From: Bacteroidaceae bacterium
Lineage (GTDB): Bacteria > Bacteroidota > Bacteroidia > Bacteroidales > Bacteroidaceae
Length of the DNA stretch: 64,000 nt
Assembly (NCBI GenBank): GCA_017453465.1
Contig: JAFTEV010000010.1
Span: forward strand, 22,050 to 86,049
Direction of reading: 5' to 3'
Shown here: positions 39,870 to 48,633 of the stretch, piece by piece
Numbering within the stretch: position 1 is the first letter of the stretch
Layout: every line of letters starts with the position of its first letter
Notes under the pieces: generated by a model
The model's database searches: none
Seen by the model: the letters and a program-made list of their open reading frames with translations, nothing else
Told to the model about the DNA's origin: nothing
Program-made: the position numbers and the translations under genes

Positions 39870-42800
39870 CTAACAACTAACAGGGAAATATTCGCTTTGA
39901 GGATGTCCGATGTAGAGACCGCAGACGGAAGCTTGGGGGTACATGGCACCATTCTCGGTGAGGGTGATGCCAATGGAGGAGATGTCTATCATTTCAGCCA
40001 AGCGGAAAATGGCTTTCTGATCGGGCAGGCAGGGATAGCCTATGGCTGGACGTATGCCGGCCCAATGAATCTGGCGGTGCAGGTATTCGCTGGCAGCTTC
40101 CACTAAGCGGTCGCCAAGGGTTTGGAGGAGCAAGGCATCGTAGTCGCTGACTCCTTGCTGCTGCTTGATGGCTTCAAGGCGGTCGATGAATGTCTGACTG
40201 ACGGTGGCAGCAAAGAGTCCGATGTGGTCGCCACCCAGCGGAGAGATGTAGTCGCAGAGACTTTTGCAGATGCCTTCGGGAAAGTTTTGCCGAGGGGTGG
40301 GCAATGTGACCACACGGTTACAACAAGGGCAACCAGCATCATGCTCTGCCTGTCGCAAGGTTATCTTGATATGGTCGTCTGCCCCTTGGGCTGGATAGAA
40401 GGCTTGCATACAACGCATATTGTAGGCAGCATCTGCTGCAAGCCTTTGTAGCCATGTATCTGCATCGGCACGGAGCTTTTGTCCCTCTTCGGTATCGCCT
40501 TTTACTTTCCATGCAAAGTAGAACATCTTCCAGTTGATGAGTGGTAGGAGTTCGCTGATGGGGATTGAAGGTAGGAGGCGGGCACCGATGAATGGGGGCT
40601 GGGCTGGTTGGTATGCTTGCCAGTCGCAGGAGAAGCGGCGAGAAAGTGGGGTACTCAGAGTATTCGGAGCACTTTGATTATTCTGAGATTTCTGAGACTG
40701 TTCTGTGCGCAGGCGCTGTTGTTCGGCAGCATTTTCGGCCAGTACCATGTCGTGAAGGGCAGGGTCGAGCAGGCGGAGGGCAAAGACGGGATTGGTGGCG
40801 GCATCACGCATGTGGAAGACTCCACCATGATAGAGCGGCGCAATCTTCATGGCTGTATGCAAGGCAGAAGTTGTTGCTCCACCCACCATGATGGGAATGT
40901 GGAGCCCTGCCTGTTCCATTCCTTCGGCCACTTGGCACATCTCTTCCAACGAGGGAGTGATAAGCCCTGAAAGGCAGACAATATCTACTTTTTCCTTAAT
41001 GGCCGTTTCGATAATCTGTTCTTTGGGAACCATCACGCCGAGGTCTATCACTTCGAAGTTGTTGCACGTCAGGATGACGGCCACGATGTTTTTGCCGATA
41101 TCGTGCACATCGCCCTTTACGGTAGCAATGAGGATTTTGCCAGCTTTTGAGCTGACAGAAGTGTCTTTGTCCGTTTGTTCCATGAATGGACTGAGGATGT
41201 TGACGGCCTTTTTCATGGTGCGTGCCGTCTTCACCACTTGCGGCAGAAACATCTTGCCGGCCCCAAAGAGTTCGCCCACCTGATTCATGCCTTCCATCAA
41301 AGGGCCAGAGATGATTTGCAGAGGAGTCTCGCCACGTTTTATCAGCTCCATGATGTCGGCTTCGAGCGTGGTGGAGCCGCCTTTGATGAGGGCTTGGGTG
41401 AGACGGGAGGAGGGGGTGGCTTCTATAGTAGTTATAGTTCCTATAGTTTCTATAGTCTCTATAGCTTTGTCGGGCTTGGGCTTTTCTGGCTCGGCTTTTT
41501 CTGCCAGCTGCACCAGCTGTTCACTGGCTTCGGGGTAGAGATTCAGCAGCACTTCGGTGATGGCCAAGGCCAATTCGGCTGGGATGCTGAAATAGTCCAT
41601 TGCCGTGGCTGGGTTCATGATGGCCATGCCCATGCCGCTCGGGACGGCAAGGTGCAAAAATACAGCGTGCATGGCTTCACGCACATAGTTGTTGCCACGG
41701 AAGGCAAAGCTGAGGTTTGACAATCCTCCCGAAACACGCGCACCAGGCAGATGCTCCGTAATCCAGCGTGTAGCTCTGATGAAATCGTTGGCATAGTTTG
41801 CGTGCTCTTCCATGCCTGTGGCAACTGTCAGCACGTTAGGGTCGAAGATGATGTCATTGGGAGAGAAGCCGATTTCATCCACCAGCAGACGATATGCCCG
41901 CTGGCAAATGGCGATGCGGCGTTCATAGTCGGTGGCCTGTCCTTCTTCGTCGAAACACATCACGATGACGGCTGCACCCAATCGCTTCACTATCCGTGCA
42001 TTTTTGAGGAATTCCGCTTCGCCCATTTTCAGACTGATGCTGTTGACAATACATTTGCCTTGGCAACACTTCAGTCCTTCCTCTATTACCTCAAAACGGC
42101 TGGAATCGACCATGATGGGCACACGGCAGATGTCAGGGTCGTCCATCAACAGCTTTAGGAATGTGTGCATTTCCTGTCTGGCATCCAGCAGGCCGTCGTC
42201 CATGTTCACGTCGATAGCCATTGCACCATCGGCAATCTGCTTGCGGGCAATGTCCAACGCCTCTTCATATTTCTTTTCGTTAATCAGTCGCAGGAACTTG
42301 CGCGAACCGGCCACATTGCAACGCTCGCCCACACGCACAAAATCTTTCTTCTCGAAGGCGTAATGCTCCAGTCCGCTCAGCCAAAGGGCTTCGGCACGAG
42401 GCTTGGGCTGACGAATGGCTGCGGTGGAGGCGTCAATCATCTGCCGCATTTCAGCTATGTGGGCAGGGGTTGTTCCACAACAGCCGCCGATGATGTTGGC
42501 CAAACTTTCATCCAGAAAGACCTGCATCTTGTGGCGCATGTCGGCTGGCGTGTCGTCATACTTGCCAAACTGATTGGGCAGACCTGCATTGGGGTGGCAA
42601 CTGACATAGCAGGGAGCCATGGCAGCCATCTCGCGGAGATAGGGCACCATGCCGTCGGCACCCAGTCCGCAGTTCAGTCCCACGGAAAGCGGATTGGCAT
42701 GAAGCACGGAGGTGACAAAAGCCGAAGCCGTCTGCCCGCTCAGTGTGCGTCCGCTGGCATCGCTGATGGTCATGGACAGCAGGATTTCTGGCTCCACCTG

Positions 42801-43337
42801 CGGCTGTTGGTGTTCCCACAGTGCGGCCTTGGCCTTCTCGTAGGCAGAAATGGCAGCTTTGGCATTCAGCGTGTCGAAGATAGTCTCCACCAGAATGCCG
42901 TCAACGCCTTCTTCCAGAAGCGGCTGTATCTGTTCCAGATAGACAGCTTCCAGCTCGTCGAAGGTGATGAGGCTGTCGCCGTTCATGGACAACATCTTGT
43001 TGGTAGGCCCCACATCGCCCAGCACGTAGCGGGGACGGTCGGGCGTGAGGGCAGTCATACGCTGGGCTTCCTCGATGGCCAAACGCGCACCGGCGCGGTT
43101 CAGTTCCGCAATCTTGTCGTCAAAGTGGTACTCCACCTGCGACGTGCGCTGGCTGCAGAAGGTGTTGGTAGAGATGATGTCGGCTCCAGCCTCCAGGTAG
43201 GCTCGGTGGAGCTGGCGCACACGCTCCGGAGCCGTCAGACACAGCTCATCGTTGTTGCCGTGCATCAGCACAGAACCTGTGGCACCGTCCAGGAGCAGGA
43301 CACGGTGTTGCAAAGCCTCCCTTAATGTTTCTTTCAT
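39870..43337 (-). CDS. metH: Cobalamin-dependent methionine synthase
   Basis: 1155 residues from the ATG at 43337, which overlaps the metF stop as ATGA. In order: homocysteine-binding barrel (LLLDGATGSVLMHG; the GGCCGTTPAHI zinc cysteines near residue 290), pterin-binding barrel (VGERCNVAGSRKFLRLI, AIDVNMDDGLLD), B12 cap and Rossmann domain with the cobalt-ligand motif GDVHDIGKNIV, and a shortened AdoMet activation domain (HRQIHWAGIRPAIGYP). It methylates homocysteine from methyl-tetrahydrofolate. Two interdomain linkers (about residues 624-639 and 878-895) are encoded by short tandem repeats and read IETIETIGTITTIEA and QSQKSQNNQSAPN. The enzyme is otherwise intact. Confidence 0.96.
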   Translation of the reverse strand: MKETLREALQHRVLLLDGATGSVLMHGNNDELCLTAPERVRQLHRAYLEAGADIISTNTFCSQRTSQVEYHFDDKIAELNRAGARLAIEEAQRMTALTPDRPRYVLGDVGPTNKMLSMNGDSLITFDELEAVYLEQIQPLLEEGVDGILVETIFDTLNAKAAISAYEKAKAALWEHQQPQVEPEILLSMTISDASGRTLSGQTASAFVTSVLHANPLSVGLNCGLGADGMVPYLREMAAMAPCYVSCHPNAGLPNQFGKYDDTPADMRHKMQVFLDESLANIIGGCCGTTPAHIAEMRQMIDASTAAIRQPKPRAEALWLSGLEHYAFEKKDFVRVGERCNVAGSRKFLRLINEKKYEEALDIARKQIADGAMAIDVNMDDGLLDARQEMHTFLKLLMDDPDICRVPIMVDSSRFEVIEEGLKCCQGKCIVNSISLKMGEAEFLKNARIVKRLGAAVIVMCFDEEGQATDYERRIAICQRAYRLLVDEIGFSPNDIIFDPNVLTVATGMEEHANYANDFIRATRWITEHLPGARVSGGLSNLSFAFRGNNYVREAMHAVFLHLAVPSGMGMAIMNPATAMDYFSIPAELALAITEVLLNLYPEASEQLVQLAEKAEPEKPKPDKAIETIETIGTITTIEATPSSRLTQALIKGGSTTLEADIMELIKRGETPLQIISGPLMEGMNQVGELFGAGKMFLPQVVKTARTMKKAVNILSPFMEQTDKDTSVSSKAGKILIATVKGDVHDIGKNIVAVILTCNNFEVIDLGVMVPKEQIIETAIKEKVDIVCLSGLITPSLEEMCQVAEGMEQAGLHIPIMVGGATTSALHTAMKIAPLYHGGVFHMRDAATNPVFALRLLDPALHDMVLAENAAEQQRLRTEQSQKSQNNQSAPNTLSTPLSRRFSCDWQAYQPAQPPFIGARLLPSIPISELLPLINWKMFYFAWKVKGDTEEGQKLRADADTWLQRLAADAAYNMRCMQAFYPAQGADDHIKITLRQAEHDAGCPCCNRVVTLPTPRQNFPEGICKSLCDYISPLGGDHIGLFAATVSQTFIDRLEAIKQQQGVSDYDALLLQTLGDRLVEAASEYLHRQIHWAGIRPAIGYPCLPDQKAIFRLAEMIDISSIGITLTENGAMYPQASVCGLYIGHPQSEYFPVSC
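40651..40705. repeat. CTGAGA/CTCAGAG repeat inside metH
   Basis: ACTCAGAGTATTCGGAG, TTCTGAGATT, TCTGAGACTG and TTCTG units in tandem. They encode a Gln/Ser/Asn-rich linker between the B12 domain and the AdoMet activation domain of MetH. Confidence 0.7.
41421..41467. repeat. CTATAGTT-type tandem repeat inside metH
   Basis: About six imperfect copies of CTATAGTTC/TTATAGTTC/CTATAGTCT in a row. On the metH strand they encode an isoleucine/threonine/glutamate-rich linker between the pterin-binding and B12 cap domains. Confidence 0.8.
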
Positions 43338-44290
43338 ACGCTCTGCATGATTTGTTCTATTTGCGTGGCTGCATTCATCGTGTAGAAATGCAGACACGGC
43401 ACGTCGTGCGCCTTCAGTTCGCGACACTGGCGAATGGCCCACGCTATGCCGACGGCCTTCACGTCGTCGTTGGTCTTGCACTTCTCCAGCTGGCTCACCA
43501 GTTCTTCGGGGAAATCCACGCGGAACGTGCGTGGCAGGGTAGTGCAGTGGTTCAGGGTGCCCAGCGGCTTCAAGCCCGGCACGATGGGCACGGTGATGCC
43601 CGCCTCGCGACACTGTTCCACAAAGCGGAAAAACTTCTGGTTGTCGAAGAACATCTGCGTGACGATGTAGCCAGCCCCCAGGTCCACCTTGTGCTTCAGG
43701 GCACGCAGGTCGCTGGCAAAGCTCATGGCCTCCTCGTGCTTCTCAGGATAACCAGCCACGCCATAGCTGAAGGGCCGCTCGTTGCATAGTTCGTGCTGTT
43801 CGCCGAAGAGCAACAGCCCCTGGTTAAAACGGTTAATCTGTTCGCACAGCTCAGAGGCATAGTGCAAGCCGCCCTCCTTGGGGATGAAGCGGGCATCCTG
43901 CTTCGACTTGTCGCCGCGCAGCACCAGCAGGTCTTTCAGGTCGAGGAAAGAGAGGTCGAGCAGTTCGTACTCCGTCTCTTGCTGGCTGTAGCCACTGCAA
44001 ATGACGTGTGGCACCACGGGCACGCCGTACCGCTGCTTCAGGGCGTAGGCTATGGCCACGGTGCCGGGGCGCAGTCGCTCCTCCACGCGCTGATACTGCC
44101 CCTTGGCTATTTCCTTGTAGGTGTAGTCGGAGCGATGGGTGGTCACCTCGATGAAGGCGGGGCGGAACGGCATGAGGCGGTCTATCGTGCTGTAGATTTG
44201 CTCAATGCTCTTGCCACGCAGGGGCGGCAGCACTTCAAACGAAAACAGCGTCTCGTTTGTCTGTTGTAGAATGTCGGATACACTGTTCAT
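43334..44290 (-). CDS. metF: Methylenetetrahydrofolate reductase
   Basis: 318 residues from the ATG at 44290; the frame upstream is a shadow of the peroxiredoxin gene. TIM-barrel flavoenzyme: FSFEVLPPLRGKSIEQIYST, FIEVTTHRSDY, HVICSGYSQQETEYELLDLS, LVLRGD, GYIVTQMFFDNQKFFRFVEQ and PIVPGLKPL are all canonical. It makes the methyl-THF that MetH, the next gene (4-base overlap), uses. It starts 2 bases after the bcp stop, so bcp-metF-metH is one operon. I see no SAM or B12 riboswitch ahead of it. Confidence 0.96.
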   Translation of the reverse strand: MNSVSDILQQTNETLFSFEVLPPLRGKSIEQIYSTIDRLMPFRPAFIEVTTHRSDYTYKEIAKGQYQRVEERLRPGTVAIAYALKQRYGVPVVPHVICSGYSQQETEYELLDLSFLDLKDLLVLRGDKSKQDARFIPKEGGLHYASELCEQINRFNQGLLLFGEQHELCNERPFSYGVAGYPEKHEEAMSFASDLRALKHKVDLGAGYIVTQMFFDNQKFFRFVEQCREAGITVPIVPGLKPLGTLNHCTTLPRTFRVDFPEELVSQLEKCKTNDDVKAVGIAWAIRQCRELKAHDVPCLHFYTMNAATQIEQIMQSV

Positions 44291-44292
44291 GG

Positions 44293-44757
44293 TTAGTCCT
44301 TTGCGATGTAGTCCAATATCTGTTCGGCGTGTATCTTTGTCTTGATTTCCTTGGGCGTAAAAATCTTTTCCACCACGCCGGTCTCGTTCACCAGGTAGGT
44401 GGTGCGCAGGGTGCCCATGACCTTCTTGCCGTACATGTTCTTTTCGCCCCATGCTCCCAGCGTTTGCAGCAGGCTGGTGTCGGTGTCGGCAATCAGGGGG
44501 AAGGGCAGTTCATACTTGTCGATGAACTTCTGGTGACTGGCTGCCGAGTCCTTGCTGATGCCCACCACGGCATAGCCGGCCTCTTGCAGCTCCTGGTAGT
44601 GTTGCTTCAGCGAACAGGCTTCTGCCGAGCAGCCGCTGGTGTTGTCTTTGGGGTAGGCATAGACAATCAGCTTCTTGCCAGCAAACTGCGAGAGTCTGAT
44701 TTCTTCGCCTTTTTCGTTGTGTCCGAGTACTTCGGGCAATTTGTCGCCTATTTTCAT
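44293..44757 (-). CDS. bcp: Thiol peroxidase Bcp (PrxQ type peroxiredoxin)
   Basis: 154 residues. The peroxidatic and resolving cysteines are in DNTSGCSAEACSLKQHY, five residues apart as in PrxQ enzymes with an intramolecular disulfide. KLIVYAYPKD and FPLIADTDTSLLQTLGAWGE follow. It reduces peroxides with thioredoxin in the cytoplasm. First gene of the bcp-metF-metH unit, where it may guard the redox-sensitive cobalamin enzyme (inference). A TACTTTTG box at 44791-44798 on the minus strand precedes it. Confidence 0.95.
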   Translation of the reverse strand: MKIGDKLPEVLGHNEKGEEIRLSQFAGKKLIVYAYPKDNTSGCSAEACSLKQHYQELQEAGYAVVGISKDSAASHQKFIDKYELPFPLIADTDTSLLQTLGAWGEKNMYGKKVMGTLRTTYLVNETGVVEKIFTPKEIKTKIHAEQILDYIAKD

Positions 44758-44850
44758 GTTGATGTCTGTGTGTGATTTCTAATTTTGCTGCAAAAGTAGT
44801 GAAATCTTGGCAAATATGGGCATACAGCCGACTTTTTCCGTAAAATTTCC

Positions 44851-45732
44851 TTATTTTGTGTGCCCGGCTCCCTCTTTTTTCTGCCAAACCCTCACGTAGT
44901 CTATTTCGTAGCGCATGGGGAAGGCTTCGGGCTGAATCACTCCGCCGTTGATGCCGCCAATGGCCAGGTTCAATAATATATAATGTGGAGCATGGAACGG
45001 ATTCGTATGCGCTCCGATGCTGCCGTTCACGGTCTGCCGAAGGTCGATGTCGTTGAGCAGTTCGCCGTCCAGGTAAATGCGGATATAGTCTGCCGTCCAG
45101 TCCATGAGCCAGACGTGGAACTTTTCGCCCCAGCCGGGGTCTTGGTCCAGAAAGTGCTGATAGGGAATCTTGGCGGAGTTCCACACGGCACTGTATCTGC
45201 GGTCGTTGCCCCACGCTGCGTTGGCCAGGATGTGAGGCACGCCGTTGATATGGTAAAACTCCATCACGTCGCACTCACCGTTTGACGGCCATTCCCCCTG
45301 GGTGCCGAGCGTCCAGATGGCAGGCCATGCCCCGTTCACGGCAGGGATGCGGGCACGCACCTCCATGCGTCCGTACTGGAAGGAGAAGGAGCCTCGCGTG
45401 TTGATGGAAGCGGCTGAATATCGGGCGTATGGGCGTTGACTGCGCCAGTCGTTGCGGTGGGGGGTGTAGTGCGGATTGGGGATGCTGTCGATGCGTCCCT
45501 CAATGATTAGCAACCCGTTCAGTATGTATGCGTTGTCGGCCTGATACCACTGGTCTTCCTCGTTGCGGACAAAGCCCCGCTCGGCTTGCCACCTTGTGGG
45601 GTTGAAGGTGCTGCCGCTGTCAAACTCGTCGTGCCACATCAGCTGCCACGCTGCCGTGTCTGCCGTTTGCTGGGCGAGGGTCGCTGCGGAGGCGAATGCC
45701 ATCCACAGGAGGGTGAAAAACAATCGGTTCAT
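44851..45732 (-). CDS. Secreted GH16 beta-glucanase (laminarinase-like)
   Basis: 293 residues with the signal peptide MNRLFFTLLWMAFASAATLA. LMWHDEFDSG opens the jelly roll, RYSAASINTRGSFSFQYGRM and EVRARIPAVNGAWPAIWTLG follow, and the catalytic ExDxxE motif is GECDVMEFY with Glu nucleophile and acid/base. FHVWLMDWTADYIRIYLDGE and the C-terminal FPMRYEIDYVRVWQ complete the domain. Beta-1,3 or mixed-linkage glucan is the likely substrate. Its start overlaps the stop of the FHA-like gene as ATGA. Confidence 0.93.
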   Translation of the reverse strand: MNRLFFTLLWMAFASAATLAQQTADTAAWQLMWHDEFDSGSTFNPTRWQAERGFVRNEEDQWYQADNAYILNGLLIIEGRIDSIPNPHYTPHRNDWRSQRPYARYSAASINTRGSFSFQYGRMEVRARIPAVNGAWPAIWTLGTQGEWPSNGECDVMEFYHINGVPHILANAAWGNDRRYSAVWNSAKIPYQHFLDQDPGWGEKFHVWLMDWTADYIRIYLDGELLNDIDLRQTVNGSIGAHTNPFHAPHYILLNLAIGGINGGVIQPEAFPMRYEIDYVRVWQKKEGAGHTK

Positions 45733-46163
45733 GGTCTTGTGGTTTTGATGTTTACGCAGATTCGTTTGCTTCCCAGAGCGATGATGTCCCCCTGCTGGAG
45801 CAGCACCCCGTCGTTGGTCAGCTCTGTTCCGTTCACCAGTGCGACCTTTTCGGGCATCCTCCAGCTGTAGGTGGGGTGGGCCGGGCGCGTGTTGACACAT
45901 CGGCCCATGCAGAGGCTACAGGCGTGTTGCAGTCGGGAGCGTATGCCCTTGGGACACTCCGTCCGCCATTGGCCGTGCTGAATCTTCCAGCCCGCTTCGC
46001 ACAGGGAGAGCTGGCACTGGAAGGTGTCAACCCCTTCATCGTCAATGGCTATGACGTTGTAGGCTTTGTCCGACTGGCGACCCAGCGTGATGAGGCTCCT
46101 CTCCTGGGAAAGCAGCTGTTCCAGCACATACGGCTGTTCGTCGATGAGCAATGTTGTCTCCAT
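45729..46163 (-). CDS. FHA-like domain protein coupled to GH16
   Basis: 144 residues from the ATG at 46163. The forkhead-associated pattern is visible in two halves: ITLGRQSDKAYNVIAIDDEG at about 24-43 (the Gly-Arg phosphothreonine contact) and VNGTELTNDGVLLQQGDIIA then LGSKRICV at the end. Between them is an insertion with four cysteines (HACSLCMGRCVN and one earlier) that could hold metal. FHA domains read phosphothreonine. Its overlap with a secreted glucanase gene is odd for such a protein. A TACTTTTG box (minus strand 46210-46217) lies upstream. Confidence 0.7.
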   Translation of the reverse strand: METTLLIDEQPYVLEQLLSQERSLITLGRQSDKAYNVIAIDDEGVDTFQCQLSLCEAGWKIQHGQWRTECPKGIRSRLQHACSLCMGRCVNTRPAHPTYSWRMPEKVALVNGTELTNDGVLLQQGDIIALGSKRICVNIKTTRP

Positions 46164-46393
46164 CGTTTTTTCTCCTTGTTTTTCAGTGTGTGTGAATCGT
46201 TTTCGGTTGCAAAAGTAACAATTTGCTGGCAATCTATCTTCCTCTGCCTCCCTTTTTCTTACGCCTCGCTATTGTTAAAAAGTCTTTATGCGTATAAATT
46301 CGGCGATGAAAACGCCCGATTTTTTCTCTTTTCGCCCTTTATTTCAGGTAGTAGCAAGAACTTGAATGTGTTACAGATGTAAACCTCCGCTCC

Positions 46394-46474
46394 CACGTAG
46401 GCAATGCGTCGCTCCCGCGTAGGCAATAATCCGCAAACCATTGCCTACACGAATGCGACGCATTGCCTATGCGG
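46394..46474. repeat. GTAGGCAAT hairpin element, copy 4
   Basis: CCCACGTAGGCAATGCGTCGC-CCGCGTAGGCAAT pairs with ATTGCCTACACG-ATGCGACGCATTGCCTATGCGGG. A weaker version of the left flank (AAGAACTTGAATGTGTTACA) lies at 46353-46376. The remaining spacer 46475-46685 shows no gene. Confidence 0.8.
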
Positions 46475-46685
46475 GAAAAAAGGTTTTTGCATTTGTAAAG
46501 ACTTTGGGCGGAAAGCATGAAATTCGGCCACCTCTCGATGCAGCTCTGCGGTGGAACCGTGTGAGCGGGAGCTGATGTGCTTGGTTTTGCATGTGAAGTG
46601 TCATTTGAAGCGGAAGGTGACAACTGAAAAAAGATTTGTTTTGCATAAAAAGAGGGTGGAAGGGCGAAAAAACTGCTCTAAAGTT

Positions 46686-46715
46686 TTGCCAATTAAAGAA
46701 TTTGCCGTAATTTTG
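46686..46715 (+). promoter_or_regulatory. Promoter of rpsU
   Basis: TTG at 46686-46688 and TAATTTTG at 46708-46715, spacer 19. The leader of about 100 bases has GGGAAAATCCC and a GGGG/CCCC-containing hairpin near 46740-46775. Confidence 0.65.
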
Positions 46716-46821
46716 CCGCTCGTTGGGAAAATCCCAGCATGGGGCGTGCCCTTTCTGGGGGCTGCAATTCCCCTCTATACATTATTATATTTATATAAAC
46801 AATCAAAAACTAAGAATTAGA

Positions 46822-47013
46822 ATGATTATCGTTCCTGTAAAAGAAGGCGAGAACATTGAGCGTGCGCTCAAGAAGTTCAAGAGAAAAGCCGAGAAAACTG
46901 GTATCATCAAGGAAGTGCGTAACCGCAAGCAGTTCAACAAGCCTTCTGTAGTGAAGCGCAAAGCTATGCAGCACGCAATCTATGTGAACAAACTCCACTC
47001 TGTAGAGGATTGA
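46822..47013 (+). CDS. rpsU: 30S ribosomal protein bS21
   Basis: 63 residues from the ATG at 46822. MIIVPVKEGENIERALKKFK, RKAEKTGIIKEVRNRKQFNK and PSVVKRKAMQHAIYVNK are the basic helical bS21 pattern. It sits near the anti-Shine-Dalgarno on the 30S platform; in Bacteroidetes bS21 with bS18 and bS6 is known to sequester the anti-SD. The xer-type recombinase gene follows after about 80 bases, an arrangement conserved in the group. Confidence 0.96.
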   Translation: MIIVPVKEGENIERALKKFKRKAEKTGIIKEVRNRKQFNKPSVVKRKAMQHAIYVNKLHSVED

Positions 47014-47096
47014 GAATTTAAATCGTCTTAATTTTTTCAATTTTCTTTGCACCAAATTTGGTGACTTGCAAAAAATGTCCTAATTTAGTCGCGTGA

Positions 47097-48026
47097 ATGA
47101 AGACCGAAGGGTCAAAAAGCACAGACGAAAAGATGGAAACGTGGATTGATTCCTTTCTGGAATACCTGAGAGCCGAGCGCAACTATTCGCCGCTGACGGT
47201 GAGGAAGTATGGTGATTCGCTGGTGGCTTTCCAAAGGTTTCTCCAGAGTCTGGATCCCGAAAAGACATGGAAGACAGTTGATGCCTCAGACGTGAGGGAA
47301 TGGATTGTCTATATGCTGGACGAGGAAGGGAAGGATGTTTCGACAGTGAACTACGGTGGACTTAGCCCCCTGCGTACCTTTTATAAATATCTGCGTCGCA
47401 TGGAATGGGTTGACATCAACCCGATGGAAAAAGTGGTTTCGCCCAAAACACCCAAGAAACTCCCCTCGTTTGTAAGGGAAAAGGATATGGACCGATTGCT
47501 CGACCTGATGGCAGAGGACAATTCGTTCCAGGGAGTCAGAAACAGGCTCATCGTGATGATGTTCTACGAAACGGGTGTCCGTCGGGCAGAACTGATGTCA
47601 CTGCGGGATGCAGACGTGGATCTGCACGTGATGAGCCTGAAGGTGACTGGTAAGCGCAATAAGCAACGTATCATCCCGTTTGGAGCGGAACTGAAGGAGC
47701 AAATAGAACGCTATCTGGAGGTGCGCAACCAGACTGTGGCAGAAACGCCAGTTCGCCTATTCGTGACCGAAGAGGGAGAGCCGATGGCTTACGCCAAGGT
47801 GGGCGATGTGGTGAAAAGCGCGCTCTCGTTGGTCACCCAACAGAAGAAACGCACCCCGCACGTGCTCCGCCACTCGTTTGCAACGGCAATGCTCAACAAC
47901 AGGGCTGACCTGGAATCTATCCAGAAACTGCTGGGGCACGAGAATCTGGCAACCACGGAGATTTACACCCACTTGTCGTTTGAAGAACTGAAAAATGTGT
48001 ATAGAAACGCGCATCCACGCGAATAA
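47097..48026 (+). CDS. XerC/XerD-type tyrosine recombinase
   Basis: 309 residues. The N-terminal SAM-like core-binding domain (FLEYLRAERNYSPLTVRKYG) is followed by the catalytic domain with Arg in ETGVRRAELMSL, Lys in VTGKRNKQR, HxxR in HVLRHSFAT, His in LLGHENLATTEIYTH and the nucleophile Tyr. All six catalytic positions are present. Its fixed place between rpsU and hpf argues for the chromosomal Xer recombinase that resolves dimers at dif, rather than a mobile integrase. ATG at 47133 is an alternative start. Confidence 0.93.
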   Translation: MKTEGSKSTDEKMETWIDSFLEYLRAERNYSPLTVRKYGDSLVAFQRFLQSLDPEKTWKTVDASDVREWIVYMLDEEGKDVSTVNYGGLSPLRTFYKYLRRMEWVDINPMEKVVSPKTPKKLPSFVREKDMDRLLDLMAEDNSFQGVRNRLIVMMFYETGVRRAELMSLRDADVDLHVMSLKVTGKRNKQRIIPFGAELKEQIERYLEVRNQTVAETPVRLFVTEEGEPMAYAKVGDVVKSALSLVTQQKKRTPHVLRHSFATAMLNNRADLESIQKLLGHENLATTEIYTHLSFEELKNVYRNAHPRE

Positions 48027-48103
48027 TTTTGTTAAACCTGGCTTGGGCAACAGAGGTGGCCATCCCGCTACGGAACTTGCCACAGCCGCAAAAAATCTGA
48101 ATT

Positions 48104-48403
48104 ATGGAAATTAATGTAAAGACAATCAAGTTTGATGCAACGGAAAAGTTGCAAGAGTTCATCCAGAAGAAAGTTGGAAAGCTGGAGAAATTCTGTGACA
48201 ATATAAGAAAGGTAGAGGTGTCACTGAAAGTTGTGAAACCAGAGACTGCGCTCAACAAGCAGGCAGCCATCACCGTAAGCCTGCCGGGTGAGGAGTTATA
48301 TGCAGACAAGGTTTGCAACACTTTTGAAGAAGCAATACAGGAAACATTGGCAGCTTTGGAGAAACAGCTGCAAAAATATAAGGAAAAACAAGCTGCAAAA
48401 TAA
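48104..48403 (+). CDS. hpf: Ribosome hibernation promoting factor, short form
   Basis: 99 residues. MEINVKTIKFDATEKLQEFI, VGKLEKFCDNIRKVEVSLKV and the lysine-rich C-terminus are the HPF/RaiA (YfiA) fold; there is no C-terminal dimerisation domain, so it is the short form. It blocks the mRNA channel of idle 30S subunits. Confidence 0.93.
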   Translation: MEINVKTIKFDATEKLQEFIQKKVGKLEKFCDNIRKVEVSLKVVKPETALNKQAAITVSLPGEELYADKVCNTFEEAIQETLAALEKQLQKYKEKQAAK

Positions 48404-48422
48404 AAAAAAGTCTGCAAAAGTT

Positions 48423-48452
48423 TTGGTGTTAGAAAAATAATGCCTACCTTTG
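48423..48452 (+). promoter_or_regulatory. Promoter of the tRNA-Thr - tuf - secE unit
   Basis: TTG at 48423-48425 and TACCTTTG at 48445-48452, spacer 19, just upstream of tRNA-Thr. It probably drives tRNA-Thr, tuf, tRNA-Trp and the genes beyond. Confidence 0.75.
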
Positions 48453-48485
48453 CACCCACTTTGGGCTTGTGCCCCACAGAATGTT

Positions 48486-48560
<75 letters not shown>

Positions 48561-48633
48561 AGTGGGCAGCCGGAAAATGAGATAACGTAAAAACAATACA
48601 AAAATTAAATAACTAAGAATCTTTTTAAACGCT

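Noticed and set aside
44758-44850. SAM or cobalamin riboswitch ahead of bcp-metF-metH
   Set aside because: The spacer is under 100 bases and shows only a promoter box; none of the conserved riboswitch cores is visible.
34338-46623. Frames at 34338-34646 and 46339-46623 (minus) that share NASxSCRQ and GSDALPT
   Set aside because: The similarity is real but comes from both frames crossing copies of the GTAGGCAAT hairpin element. These are translated repeats, not a protein family.
47097-48026. Tyrosine recombinase as a sign of an integrated element
   Set aside because: It sits in the conserved rpsU-hpf-tuf order and has no phage or conjugation genes nearby, so a housekeeping Xer role is more likely.
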